Position numbers and translations under genes: made by a program. A stretch of DNA of 64,000 nt, taken from Enchytraeus crypticus. Taxonomy: Eukaryota; Annelida; Clitellata; Enchytraeida; Enchytraeidae. The notes beneath the pieces were generated by a model, which saw nothing but the letters and a program-made list of their open reading frames with translations, had not been told where the DNA came from and did no database searches. Position 1 is the stretch's first letter; the number at the start of each line of letters is the position of its first letter. The stretch is from positions 1 to 64,000 of the forward strand of contig CAJHZI010000417.1 in assembly GCA_905160935.1 (NCBI GenBank), in the 5' to 3' direction. Below, piece after piece: positions 12,785-24,669 of this stretch.

Positions 12785-12788
12785 TATA

Positions 12789-12843
<55 letters not shown>

Positions 12844-12844
12844 T
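12785..12844. repeat. TA-rich spacer at the palindrome centre
   Basis: Sixty bases, almost all TA dinucleotides, where the two arms stop being complementary. The arms diverge after the shared ATTA. The left side continues TATATAAC and the right side, read in complement, continues AGTG. A TA tract at a fold-back point can extrude as a cruciform, and it is also a typical place for sequencing or assembly fold-back. Confidence 0.9.
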
Positions 12845-12954
12845 TAATTATATATATACACCTCTACCTCTATCTCTATCTCTTTCTCTAATGTTCTAGC
12901 AAGCTACAGACCTAGTGGTCAAAATCACATGTCTGGTCTCACCGCTCTATTAAG

Positions 12955-13438
12955 AGAACTCCAAAGATTCTCTCGTGAGAGATGCGTGCAAAGATCTAAG
13001 TGTACAGATTGGAGGTGTGTTTAGTGGACGGAGTAAATCTGGTGCAAAGATTAACGAGTTAGTCAGTGAAATAGGGAGAGTAGTTATGAAAAGTGTCACG
13101 TAATCATCACGGTGGGAACAAATAATTTAGTTGAACGTGAGGCCAGCAGTATTATAAGAGACTATAGAGAACTAATAGATAGAGCCAAGAAAAATAAAAA
13201 CAGAAAACTGACATTAATAGGAATTTCGAAGAGATTTGATATCTCAGAAAGAAAAGAAAGAAAGAGGTCTTTGATAAATATGAGATTGAGGGAAATGTGT
13301 AAGGAAAGTGATGTGGAATTTATGAAGATTGAGTTGGTAAGAAGCATAACTGGCAGATATAGCGTTCATCTAAATGTGAAAGGTAGACAATTTGTAGGTA
13401 GGGAAATATTTAAACATAGTGTACATTTTTTAGGGTAA
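12955..13438 (+). pseudogene. LINE ORF1, SGNH/GDSL-esterase-like (right arm)
   Basis: An upstream frame reads KDSLVRDACKDLSVQIGG, matching the GDSL block with Lys replacing the first Gly. After a frameshift near 13090 the frame VIITVGTNNLVEREASS continues (the GTN block) and ends with YSVHLNVKG. That last block normally has Asp three residues before His, and here it is Tyr. CR1-type LINEs commonly carry such an esterase-like ORF1. Two catalytic-block changes and a frameshift argue that this copy is dead. Confidence 0.75.
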
Positions 13439-13611
13439 GAAATTTAAGTTGGGAAACTGATAAAATTGATAAGGTTAAGTTCGATGATAGTAGAATTTGT
13501 AATTATAGTCAATCTGATATAAAGGAGAACGTTAAATATGTAGGCTTAAATGGTAGAATCACTAGTAATAATTGTGTTCCTGGACATTTATTATCAGATA
13601 CAAATCGAAGT

Positions 13612-14450
13612 ATTAAATATATATATTTCAATGCCAGAAGTATAGAAAATAACCGTTTAGAATTGGAATTATTAATTAAGGAAGAGGATGTTGATATGTT
13701 GGGTATTAGTGAAACATGGCTATTTGATGATATTAATGATAATGAGTTAAACTATAATGGTTATAGTTTATTTAGGTGTGATAGAAATGATGTAATAAAA
13801 AAGCAAGGAGGTGGTGTATTGATGTATATTAAAAATGTATTCCATCCTAGTCATATACAAATACAGGATTTATACAGTTCTAAATTCCAAGAAAGTATTT
13901 GGTGCAAAATAAAATGCAAAAATAAAATGTAAAATGTAAAGTCAATAATATCACTGTTGGTGTAGTATACCGAGCACCTGATAGCTCAAAGATTAATTAT
14001 GAATATATGTATAGCTTAATAGATAAATTAGCAGATTCTAAAGTTGTAATTATGGGTGATTTTAATTATCCTGAATTAGATTGGAAAATTAAAAATTCCA
14101 TTGATGCATCTCATCCATTTATAGAATGTATTAACAACAATTTTTTAATACAATTTTGCAATGAGCCTATGAGGGGAAAAATTTCCTTGATCTTGTTTTT
14201 TGTTTCGATGATATTATTCAAGATTTTGAAATTGGTGAGCCTTTTTGGATCAAGTGATCATCAAATTATTAAATTTAATGTTAAAAATAACTGTGAAAAC
14301 AAAACTTCTATTAGGAAATATGATTATTTTAAAGGCAATTATGATGAAATTAGAACGTATGTAAGGAGTAATAATTTATTTCTGCTCTCTAAAGATACTA
14401 ATTGTAAAATGTGGATGAATTATGGAGTTGCATTAGTGTGAATCTCAAGT
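13612..14450 (+). pseudogene. LINE ORF2, APE-type endonuclease part (right arm)
   Basis: NARSIENNRLELE, ISETWL, GGGVLMYIKN, VGVVYRAPDSS, GDFNYPELDW and GSSDHQII are the ordered motifs of an apurinic-like endonuclease. A stop and frame change near 13930 and another near 14180 interrupt it. The enzyme would nick target DNA for target-primed reverse transcription. Confidence 0.85.
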
Positions 14451-15551
14451 TGATTAGAAATGATTTAATTAAATTAAAAGCTAAAAGTAAAGATAGATGT
14501 AAATGGAAAACAAAAAAGGTTAAAAGCACGAGGAAAGCAAAGAAAGCAGCATGGAATTTATATAAAAACAGTAACAATGATGAAAATTTATACAGAAACT
14601 ATCAAAATTTAAGAAATAAATCTGTAACTGAAAATAGGAGAGCCAAGGTTAATTTTGAAGAAAAATTAGCTAATAATAATAAAACTGATCCAAAAAGTTT
14701 CTTTGCTTATTCAAATACAAACAAAACTGTGAACAAAAGAGTTGGCAAATTGAAAGGCAAAGATGGAATTATGATAGAAAATAATCAACACGTAGCTGAT
14801 CTTTTAAATAATTATTTCACATCTGTTTTTGTAGAGGAAGATATGTTAAATATGCCTATACCAAGTTAAATATTCAAGCTTAGTGATGATATGGCATTAA
14901 ATCATATTAAGATAGATAATAATATCATGATGCATAAATTAAGTTCATTGAATGTGTGTAAAAGCACGGGTCCTGATGAAATTCATGGAAAATTGTTAGC
15001 AGAATTAAAGGAAGAGTTGGCTCCACTATTAGTACAACTTTTCAGGGCTACTTTAGAAACAGGGTCTGTCCCTCAGGACTTTAGAGAACGTAGTTCCTTT
15101 ACATAAAAAGGGAGTAGGAACAAGACAGATAATTGCAGACTAATTAGTTTAAACTATATTTTAGGGAAAATTTTTGAAAGAATAATTAAAGATAAAATTA
15201 TTTCTTTTTTAGACAAACACAACCTAATATGTGATAGTCAGCATGGTTTTATTTGTGGACGTTCCTGTTTAACAAATTTAATAGACTTTTTAGAAAATAT
15301 TACAAGTGAATTAGATAAAGGTAATTGTATAGATTGTTATATTTAGATTTTGCAAAAGCATTTGATAAAGTACCCCATATTAGATTATTGAGAAAGTTAG
15401 AGGCACACGGTGTACAGGGTAATATTCTTAGATGGATAGGAAATTGGTTAAGGGATAGACGGCAAAGAGTATGTGATGATGGCGAATTTTCTAGTTGGAC
15501 AACGGTGAAAAGTGGTATTCCACAAGGATCTGTCTTAGGTCCTCTGCTGTT

Positions 15552-15598
<47 letters not shown>

Positions 15599-15720
15599 CG
15601 ACTTAGACATAGACATAGGATCAAAAGTTAGTAAATTCGCAGATGATTTGAAAATAGCAAAAGTTGTAAATAACAAAGCAGATGCAGAGGTTCTTAGAGA
15701 AGACATATTATGATTATAAA
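14411..15720 (+). pseudogene. LINE ORF2, reverse transcriptase part (right arm)
   Basis: Contains KSTGPDEIHGKLL, YLDFAKAFDKVPH, SGIPQGSVLGPLLF and, after a microsatellite, KFADDLKIAK (the catalytic FADD). The TA run at 15556-15596 has expanded inside the conserved LLFLIYINDL stretch, adding codons for alternating Ile and Tyr and breaking the frame. Further frameshifts occur near 15100 and 15340. Confidence 0.9.
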
Positions 15721-15740
15721 ATTGGTCTAAAAAATGGTAG

Positions 15741-16470
15741 ATGGAATTTAATAGCGATAAGTGTAATATAATGCATATAGGTAAAAAGAGTTTAAATACA
15801 GAATATATTTTAAATAATCAAATACTGAAAAATACTACTTCTGAAAGAGACTTAGGTGTAATAGTGGATAATTCATTAAAATTTAGTGATCAATGTAATA
15901 AAGCTGCCAATAGTGCAAATGCTTTTATAGGTATAATAAAAAGAACAATGACAAGTAGAAGAAAATACATTATATTAAAGTTACATAAGGCATTGGTTAG
16001 ACCCAAACTGAATATTGTGTTCAGGCTTGGTGTCCCTATCTTAAGAAAAATATAGAGAAATTAGAGAACGTCCAAGCTAGAGCCACAAGATTAATTAAGA
16101 AATGTAGTAATGTCAATTATGGAAATCGCTTAAAATGTACTGGATTGTTATCTTTAGAAGAGAGAAGGGTTAGAGGCGATTTAGTAGAAGTTTATAAGAT
16201 GCTTAATGGTTTCAGTAAAGTAAATTATAACAATTTGTTTCAATTACCAAATAATAACAGAACTAGAGGACACAAATACAAGTTAATTAAATTTAGAAGT
16301 AGGCTTGAGATACGCAAAAAATTTTTCAGTCAGAGAGTTGTTGGTGTTTGAAACGGACTGCCAGAGGAGGTCGTTGAGGCCGAATCTGTCAATCAATTTA
16401 AGAATAGATATGATAAGTATATAAAGTGTTGTAGGGAAAGGTGTGAAGTATTAATAGAAAAGTAATAGGC
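15741..16470 (+). pseudogene. LINE ORF2, C-terminal part (right arm)
   Basis: Frames read SERDLGVIVDNSLKFSDQ, KALVRPKL, then LSLEERRVRGDLVEVYKML and RGHKYKL. A stop replaces the Trp of the usual WNGLP at about 16350. The base difference between the arms lies here (16316-16325). The same tail type occurs in the fragment at 51815-52137. Confidence 0.85.
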
Positions 16471-16864
16471 TGACTTGTGGGGTTGCCCAGTCCTATAAAA
16501 GTGTATAAGTTTTGATAGTTAAGTAGAGTTTTTGTAGTTTATTTAGCTTTTTTTGTATATAATGGTTATTGTCTTTTGCTGTAATGTTTGGTATGTGCGG
16601 TTTTGAGGATGTGTAGGCCTAGGTATATTGTAATTTGACAAGTGTTAGCATATTGAGTAGTATTTGTACCTGTTAGTGTACAGGTTAATAGTACAGGTGT
16701 GCTGGTTTCCTGTATTAGTACTGGCTATTAAGTAAAATGTGTTTAATATGTTATGCTATGCAAGATGTGTAGGTAAGTTTTTATTATTATTTTGTGTGGG
16801 TCTCAAATAAGCAGTTGCGCTTTCTGACCTAGTGTCGTTAAGTTATGTTATGTTATGATTGCAG

Positions 16865-16990
16865 CTAAAAGGCTAAACTCAAGTTTAACGTCAGATTTTT
16901 TGCTTAATATCATGTCATGTCATGTTAATATCATGTCATGAAGAGCACAGAATTTGAATCCGGCACCTATTGATCCGCCGTCGAGCAACG
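16865..16990 (-). mobile_element. tRNA-derived SINE (right arm)
   Basis: Mirror of the SINE at 8640-8765. It directly abuts the 3' end of the central LINE. Confidence 0.65.
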
Positions 16991-17159
16991 TGACAATTAG
17001 CCACCTACTCAGCCCAACAAACGGATTAGCGAGTTAATCTTTTAAAAAGTTATGCTTTATTCCAACCTGATTATAGTTGTTGCTTAATAGATATACGGTT
17101 TGTAAATTTCCATTTTAGCAGAATAACCTGCATTAGTCGTTCTTTACGTTAACTTACAG

Positions 17160-17315
17160 TGGTTGGTGTTTCCATTCGCGGTCACACACCCAGCTCTGGA
17201 AGGAAAATCTCTCACAGCTCTACCCGCATCGGCCTATGGAAAAATAGCCACAATTGACATTGGCTCTTGGATTGATAAAGCAATGATAACGATCTTTGGT
17301 GGTATTCCGTGGCAG
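17160..17315 (+). pseudogene. SLC5A7-like: Choline transporter exon 5, partial gene copy (right arm)
   Basis: In the same orientation as the intact gene at 34.3-47.3 kb, 25.6 kb upstream of the intact exon 5. Open, correct length (156 bases), splice sites intact, with several amino-acid differences from the intact exon (for example SLTALPAS versus SITSLPTS). No exons 1-4 precede it. The region where they should be is the central LINE and the fold, so no normal protein can start here. Confidence 0.9.
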
Positions 17316-17389
17316 GTTCACATTTTAAATAATTTAAAGTTATTAGCGAAAATTTGCATTCATTTATTGACGGTTTGTGTGAACAATTA

Positions 17390-17440
17390 TATAATTGTTC
17401 ACAATTATATAATTGTTCACAATTATATAATTGTTCACAT
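17390..17440. repeat. Three copies of a 19-base AT hairpin repeat
   Basis: GTGAACAATTATATAATTGTTCACAAT-type units; ACAATTATATAATTGT is self-complementary. One copy of the same unit remains in the intact gene (near 43015), so the triplication followed the older duplication. Mirror 8190-8240. Confidence 0.7.
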
Positions 17441-17564
17441 CAATAAAATTAAAGATAAAGTTAAGTTAAAGTCAAGCTTTCCTTTCCACAGTTAATGTAA
17501 TTTTTCTTCTAAAATTAAGGAAGCAACAGGGCGAACAATGGATTCGAACCAATCACCTCTTGAA

Positions 17565-18150
17565 AAGACTACATCAGACTCTATCAGACTAGATCAGACT
17601 ACATCAGTATAGATCAGATTAGATCCTACTACATCAGACTATATCAGACTATATGAGAATAGATCAGACTAGATCAGAGTACATCAGACTAGATCAGACA
17701 ATATTAGACTACATGATATGATATCAGACTAGATCAAACAAGATCAGACTACTTCAGACTACATCAGACAATATCAGACTACATCAGACAATTCAGACAA
17801 TATCAGACTAGATCTGAGTACATCTGACTAGACCAGACTACATCAGATTAGATCAGACTAGATCAGACTACATCAGATTAGATCAGACTACATCAGATTA
17901 GATCAGAATAGATCAGACTACATCAGAATAGATCAGACTACATCAGAATATATCAGACTACAGCAGTATAGATCAGACTACAGCAGTATAGATCAGACTA
18001 CATCAGACTATATCAGAGTAAATCAGACTATATCAGACTTCAGCAGACTACATCACACTACATCAGACTAGATCAGACTAGATCACAATACGTCAGACTA
18101 TATCATACTAGATTAGATTAGAATAGATCATACTTCTTCAGAATAGATCT
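17565..18150. repeat. ~10-base satellite, GATCAGACTA/CATCAGACTA type (right arm)
   Basis: Reverse complement of the array at 7480-8065, with the same copy order. Confidence 0.9.
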
Positions 18151-18440
18151 AACTAGATAAAAATAGATCTGATTATATTGCAGTTCATTACATTATATTA
18201 CATTAAATTTTATTCAGTATCTTGCTTTACATTACAATGAATTACATAAAGTTTTAATTAGATTTCTTAGTATAGTGTATCTTATGACTCAGCACAATCG
18301 TTTGCACTACTATTGCATTATCAGCCTCGCATGTTAACTCTACTGCTATTTTCACCTTACTTTCAGCGAGCATATATTAATTGTACTGCTATTTCCACTT
18401 AACTTTCAGCGAGCACATACAAACTGTTCTACTATTTCAG

Positions 18441-18570
18441 CCTTACTTCCAGCGAGTCCACGCCGCCAGGACTCCATTAAGAGCTCAGATGTTGTCCATC
18501 GTGGCCGCCTTTGGAAGTCTCATCCTCGTCACTCCAGCCATCATCATTGGATTCGTCGGTAAAGCAGCCA
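18441..18570 (+). pseudogene. SLC5A7-like: Choline transporter exon 6, partial gene copy (right arm)
   Basis: As for 7060-7189, on the plus strand. The acceptor TTTCAG is followed by CCTTAC (Pro-Tyr) where the intact gene has GCTTAC (Ala-Tyr). In the choline transporter family this position belongs to the conserved PWQAYFQRV stretch. Confidence 0.9.
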
Positions 18571-20459
18571 GTAAGTCCAGAAACTTACATTCACAGCACA
18601 CATCACTAAAGATCAATTCACCCAGACCAATTTGCAAAATAAATGTGCTGAGGAGAAGTAAGGTTCTAAACGAAAGCCGGTCCTATGATCAAAAATGATC
18701 AGGGTATATCGATTAAATCTACGGTGGGAAAAGGTTGTCCTATGCACAAAAAGTTGAAAGAGAAGAGCATCTGATGAACTGAAACGGTAGAAGGTTGGTA
18801 AGTGGTTCGACAGGGAATCAGTAGATGCATGGGCTCAAATTCAGTGCTCGCTTCGTCCCCGACATCTTTCAAAACTTGGTCCCGGGTCTGGGCACAACAA
18901 ATATTTTAATTTTAGGGGGATCTGATTCTACAAAATTGTCAGAGGTAAAATGAGATCTTGAGATTAATTCCAGGGCTTAAATTCCTAATAATATGCCTCT
19001 TATAATTATTTTAGAATCTTTACTTGTCCTCGATTTTGACTGAATCTAGATATCCTACTAGTTGATTGATAACTTCATCGACAATATTAAATTAAATATT
19101 AATTTAATACCAGAAGAAATAAGATATTACACGTATATGCAGTAGAACGAAAATTAAAACGATTTCAAATGGCATGTGTAAGCGAAATTCGTATAACTTA
19201 AAATTATACATTTCTATCGAATTACAGTTCACTTTAAACATCGCAGAAGCAAGTACTTTATATAACATACAATTACTTTTGACACACAAATTACTACTGA
19301 GCTTTATAGCACAAATTCCTACACTTTACTTTTCTTTCTTCTCGACTATTCGCCTACTAAGATTCGTTCTAGTATATCCCCTAGGTTAGAATATGTCAAT
19401 GGAACTCTCTTCCCAGTTTGATCATCTACCGATCACTCTCCTCACATCGACTGTTCGATGGTCTACTAATAGTTCGAATAACCGAACCCTTCAAATTACT
19501 CTTGAATTCGTCTTCCACTGAGATTCCTCAAATCTCCTAAATCTCTTTTCAACTTGGCACGTTTTACGTCCGTGTTGTCACTCCTCCATCTTGGATCTCT
19601 TTCCTTCCTGTTTAGGAATGCCCTCTTTGGTTACTTACCCTGCCTTAGCTAACGCCTAAGATCTCACTTTAAGAAAACTCAATACTTTAAATCTTAACTT
19701 TACTTATCCATCAGTATTATTAAATACTTCACAAGAAATACAATTACAAATACAAATGCATACAAAATATAATCGAACCAGGTTCTCACAACTATTACAT
19801 AAAGCTATGCTGTTGGCAATACAGTATACAATGCTATACATGTATTGTAGGCGTCACTGATTGACGAATTAAATAGGTTATCTTTTTAATTGATGGAATT
19901 TGTAATTGCTCGTTTCAATGTGTAGAATTGATCAGAGTTATATCAGATCATTATCATTACCGGCTATGTGGCCTGTGGATGCCAATATGACGGTAGCTTA
20001 GTTGAATCTTTAAATTCAATAACATTTCTTGCAAATTTTAATAAATACCACAATGATGGTTAATTTCAGTCGATAAATCTTGAAACGTCGCGTTTATATC
20101 AAATATCTGGATATCTAGCAGTTAATTGTAATATCGCATTTTTAAAGGGAATGGACTCATAGTCATTTATAATATCAACATGAGCAGCATGCTGTACTTT
20201 CTATCTATTGCACCTCAAGGATTTGAATATGTTGGGTAAGTATATCTCATTGAGCACCGGATCATCACTCAGTCTAGTCTGACGGCTACATTGGTTGGTG
20301 GGTCAGTTGATCAACCACGGTGATGTTCGGGTTCGACGATTTGAAGTCCGTCGCGCTTCTGAAAATGAAGTTGAACCCACTAATATATATACATGTATTT
20401 AGATAATAAGAGGATTGATTGACGGAGTTGAATCTCGTTAAAAAGCATAAATTTATCTC
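18571..20459. other. Intron 6, no gene seen (right arm)
   Basis: AT-rich. One SINE-like remnant at 18780-18865. Mirror of 5171-7059. Confidence 0.5.
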
Positions 20460-20692
20460 GTTAGAAAATATAAATTTATGGCCTGCTTAATTGATTGATT
20501 GCTTAGAATATACTATCTATGACATGAAAAATTTGAATCTAATTTAATAATTGATTGAGTAGACTAGACTATGACTAATTTAATCTATTTAATTGATTGA
20601 TAAATGAGACATGATTATGACTATTGGAACCTACTTAATTAATTTATTGATTGACTGATTGATTGACTGATTGATTGACTGATTGATTGACT
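20460..20692. repeat. GATT/GACT repeat with decayed copies of the exon 7 start (right arm)
   Basis: Runs of GATTGATTGACT are separated by stretches such as AGACTAGACTATGACTAATT and GGACTATACGAAGACTTGAT. These resemble the exon 7 start AGACTGGACTCTGACAGACT, which follows at 20733. Three or four such stretches are visible, all poorer matches the further upstream they lie. Confidence 0.6.
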
Positions 20693-20732
20693 GGACTATA
20701 CGAAGACTTGATTAATGTAATTAATTCACTAG

Positions 20733-20959
20733 ACTGGACTCTGACAGACTTTGAGTCCCTACACAACAGGACTATGGACCCGGAGGCGGACGCGACGATG
20801 ATTCTGCCCCTGGTCATGCAGCACCTGTGCCCCTCAGTGGTCACTCTGATAGGTCTGGGGGCCGTGGCCGCTGCCGTCATGTCCTCCGCTGACTCCACCA
20901 TCCTCTCAGCCAGCTGCATGTTTTCCAAGAACATCTACAAGGCCATCATCCGTCCTCAG
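20733..20959 (+). pseudogene. SLC5A7-like: Choline transporter exon 7, partial gene copy (right arm)
   Basis: As for 4671-4897. Open through the [19 protein letters not shown] helix, 227 bases, intact splice sites. Phase 1 in and phase 0 out, the same as the intact gene. Confidence 0.9.
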
Positions 20960-21829
20960 GTAGGTGCCAGGTTTAAATTTATAATCTTTGTTTCGCAATA
21001 GGGGAAAATACAGTCATTGAACAATGTACAAACAAAATATAAGAAACAAACAGAATGCATGCCGGAATGAATACAAAATTAAAGAAATCTACAAAACAAA
21101 TAACACGAAAAATCGTCTGTGCACTTCAAGCCTTTCTCTAAACGAATATATAATAATTCTCTGTATCAGGTAAAGTAAATTCAACCCCAAAATTACTCAA
21201 AAATTTTTAAAATACGTTTTTATAATTACTCATAACTTAAATACAGGTATAACAGTATTTAGCACATTTGCACATCTGCATATATCATTCACTGCTAGAT
21301 GAGTTTCTAACGTCCTTACCAATATGTTTTGTGATACTGCTATCAGTGATAAATACTCTAGGAATCTCAATACATTAAATTCTTATTCGGCATGTTAACG
21401 CTATAAGCTTAATTATAATTCAATATTCCGGTGCTATGTCCGGTTCACTGATGAGTAAACCAATCGTGTCCAACATGTGCTGCAAGAGACCATTAAGCGA
21501 AATATGAGAAAGACAAACGGGAAACTATCCAAGAAGTCATGTTTTATAGGCTATAGTCTCACTTAAAGTGTTGCCAAAGAAATAGAGATGAATAGAGCAT
21601 AGCCTTTTGTATAGGGAGTAAATTGTCGACCCAAGGAGGACACTTTATGGATTGAGACATCTTACTGTCAATAAAATATGTATCTTGGACCAGCAACAAT
21701 AACAAAAGCAACACGATTAGAGTGCTACTGTTGTCCATGACAGCATTAAGCACTGTGAAACCAAATCAGAGACGATGAGCAGAGTGAGGGATCCATAAAC
21801 GGTGCGAGACAAAATGCGGGTAGTCAGTC
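20960..21829. other. Intron 7, no gene seen (right arm)
   Basis: Mirror of 3801-4670. Confidence 0.5.
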
Positions 21830-22890
21830 CAAGGAAGAGTACTAGCGAAATGGAGGTTTATGTGATGGTCTCAGGTCGTGGACATTTGGTGGATAGGAAA
21901 AGTCGAATAGAAAAGCTTTCAACCGCCTATGAAACTGTTCATAAAGTTGGAAAGGCTGATCAGGAATAGATGAGGTGGTGCGCAGAGTGGAAGGAAGATA
22001 ATTCCAGATCTGTGAGGCAGCATGCTGGAAGGAGCGCCTAGACAGCGCCTACGTGAAGGAATGCTCGGTCTCTCTAGAGTAACTAACGTAGAAGACATGG
22101 TAGACGACTGCCGGGAGGTAGGTGCCCCACTTGTAGTAAGTGAGCCATGTAATCATTGCCGGGTGTGATGGTGGACTTGCATATTAGAGAAACTGTCTTG
22201 CATAAAATACGTTATCTAATTTTGAGCCAGTGCAAGGACTTGAAGATAGGAGTAACATGAGAATATTTGGAGCTAAGAAATATTGCACGTGGAAGGGAAA
22301 TCTGAATAAACTGCAACCTATCAATCTCGCAACTTGGAAGATTTAGAAATAGGGAATAAAAGTAGTCCATTTTGGATTGCTGGAGAGCAGCACTAATTGT
22401 AGTGGCAGTCACAAGAGAAATATATGGTCTTATTCGACCAGTATCGCGAATATGGAAGAAACATGCTTTCGATGTTTTGGTGATGTGTTCATGGAATGTG
22501 AGATGGTGGTCAAGGACAACACCAAGATTCTTCACAGAAGAAACTGGTGTATCTGTAACATCGAAAGAGAGAGCCAGGGACATCTCGTTCAATTTTGAAC
22601 GTTGCTGAGATGTTCCAAATATCACGAAATCAGTCTTAAATGGATTGAGTGTCAAGAAATTGGCAGGCATCCAGAATGATATCAACTGAAAATATTTCTG
22701 TAGACAAGCCTTCGCATCAGGATAAGAGTGGGGGATACTGCTTGTGTACATCTGAGGGTCATCAGCGAAAAGCTGATGGTCTAATGAATGTGAAGAGATC
22801 AAGGAGCCTAGAATGGAGTGGTGTATAGGCTGAAGAGGATAGGGCCAAGAACAGAGCCCTGCCACTTGGTAGAACACAAGAGAGATACAG
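21830..22890 (-). mobile_element. L2-like LINE fragment (right arm)
   Basis: Mirror of 2740-3800. Antisense to the choline-transporter exons around it. Confidence 0.85.
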
Positions 22891-22989
22891 ATACGGTGAG
22901 TGAGAGTGACCAGTCAGTGATAAAGTAGGTAATTTTGATCTGAAGTTATTTTTACTACCCATGTAATCTTTACTAGGTAACCCTTTCTT

Positions 22990-23465
22990 GTTAAAAGATA
23001 TCATGCTCTTTTTACTTGGTACATGTAACTCATTTTGTTAGATATCATGTTATCTTTACTAGGTATTCTTTCTTGTTAGATATCATGCTATCTTTACCAG
23101 GTAACTTCTTTTTATTAAATATCATGTTATCTTTACTAGGTAACTTCTTTTGTTAGATATCTTGTTACCTTTACTTGGTAGCTTCTTTTTCTTAGATATC
23201 ATGCTATCTTTGGTAAGTGACTCCTTTGTTAGATGCAATGTAAACTTTACTAGGTAGCTTCTTTTGTTAGATATATTGCTATATTTACAAGGTACCCTTT
23301 CTTGTTAGATATAATGTTATCCTTACTTGGTATCTCTTTTCTGTTAGATAGCATGTCATCTTTATAAAGTACTCTTTGGTCAATAGTAACACCTGCGGTT
23401 GTCACTTGTGTAACCATACGTAAAAAATCCATTCTTAGTAGATATCATGATTTACTTACTCGGTA
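22990..23465. repeat. ~40-base minisatellite in intron 7 (right arm)
   Basis: Mirror of 2165-2640. Units such as GATATCATGTTATCTTTACT followed by AGGTAACTTCTTTTGTTA. Confidence 0.85.
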
Positions 23466-23654
23466 TCTCTTTCGGAGGTTTCAACAATACAAGCAATCTA
23501 AGAATCCATCTCTTTCAGCCATAGGTCTAAATTCTGACCCGCTTACCTTGGATCATGGACTTGCGCTGCTTTGATCTCGCTTTCTCTTGTGGTCTCTGTG
23601 TACTCAGTCGTCATCGTGCGGTGTTTTGGCGCCTGTTTGTGTAGAGTCTGCAAG

Positions 23655-23720
23655 AGACGTCCCTGATATTGCCTTATGGCGAGGAAACGGACGTTAAATC
23701 CTTATTGATTGATTGATGTA
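23655..23720 (+). mobile_element. SINE 3'-tail remnant (right arm)
   Basis: GAGGAAACGGACGTTAAATC followed by TTATTGATTGATTGATG, immediately upstream of exon 8. Mirror of 1910-1975. Confidence 0.5.
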
Positions 23721-23746
23721 ATTTCAATATAACATTCATCTTACAG

Positions 23747-24286
23747 GCCAGTGAAATGGAAGTGATTTGGGTTCTGCGAGCTGGAATACTGGTAGCAGGA
23801 ATGTCTGCCATGGGGCTAGCGATTGTCATAAAATCTGTCTACCTGCTGCTTCTCCTCTGCAGTGACCTCGTCTATGTCATCCTCTTTCCTCAGCTCATTT
23901 GTGTCCTCTTCATTCCCTCTACCAACACGTACGGCTCCTTCACAGCCTACACCGTCAGCGCCGTCCTTAGAATCCTGGGAGGGGAACCTTCGGTTGGGCT
24001 TCCAACTATCCTTCCATTTCCTTTCTACGACTCCGAAACAAAGACACAGGTCTTTCCGTTCATAACGTTCTGCATGCTGATGGGATTCATATTGAATATC
24101 TCTATCTCGCGCTTAGCGAAGTATCTGTTTGAGAGAGAAATGCTGCCCAAGAGATTTGACATCTGCCGATGCTTCAGCGATGAGAAACCAAGCCCTGATG
24201 AAAATCTTTCTAATATTAGAAACGGTAAAAACGATAAAGATCATCATTCAGACTCTGTGACGAACCTTAAAAAAATTTCTTGTTGA
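23747..24286 (+). pseudogene. SLC5A7-like: Choline transporter exon 8, partial gene copy (right arm)
   Basis: As for 1344-1883. It differs from the intact exon 8 at scattered residues (for example GMSAMGLAIV versus [10 protein letters not shown]). It ends early at LKKISC through a small deletion that shifts the frame before the final [13 protein letters not shown] residues. Confidence 0.9.
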
Positions 24287-24354
24287 ATGGTAACTCTGAG
24301 ACATCTTAAAATGGAAGAGCATAGATCTGTACGAGTAGATCGATTTCTCTAGTC

Positions 24355-24660
24355 GTTGAATGATAGCGAGCCGTTAGATGATATCTAGCTGTTAGATGAT
24401 ATATAGCTGTTAAATGATATCTAGCCGTTAGATGATATCTAGCCGTTAGATGATATCTAGCTGTTATTTGATATCTAGCTGTTAGATGATATCTAGCTGT
24501 TAAATGGTATCTAGCCGTTAGGTGATATCTAGCCGTTAGTTGATACTAAGTCTTTAGATGATATTTAGCTATTAGATGAAATCTAGCCACTGAATGATAT
24601 CTAGCTGTTAGATGAAATCTAGCTGTTAAACTATATCGATCTTTTACTATTAAAAAGTAG
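24355..24660. repeat. 17-18-base minisatellite (right arm)
   Basis: Mirror of 970-1275. Units like GATATCTAGCTGTTAGAT. Confidence 0.85.
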
Positions 24661-24669
24661 ATTTATATT

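Larger units (their letters stand above)
12879..16858 (+). mobile_element. Near-complete CR1/L2-type LINE, decayed (right arm)
   Basis: About 4.0 kb, reading ORF1 (SGNH-like), ORF2 endonuclease, reverse transcriptase and C-terminal tail in order on the plus strand. It ends with short GTTAT repeats (TTATGTTATGTTATG at about 16845-16858), the type of short tandem 3' end typical of CR1-like LINEs. The 5' end lies directly against the palindrome spacer, so the LINE is the first thing on either side of the fold. At least six frameshifts or stops make it inactive. Confidence 0.9.

Noticed and set aside
12955..13438. Host esterase gene
   Set aside because: The SGNH-like frame lies directly before LINE endonuclease and reverse transcriptase in the same orientation, as in CR1-type ORF1, and catalytic blocks are damaged.
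1344..24286. Two further complete choline-transporter genes
   Set aside because: No exons 1-4 and no start are present in either arm. The DNA before exon 5 is a SINE and a LINE.
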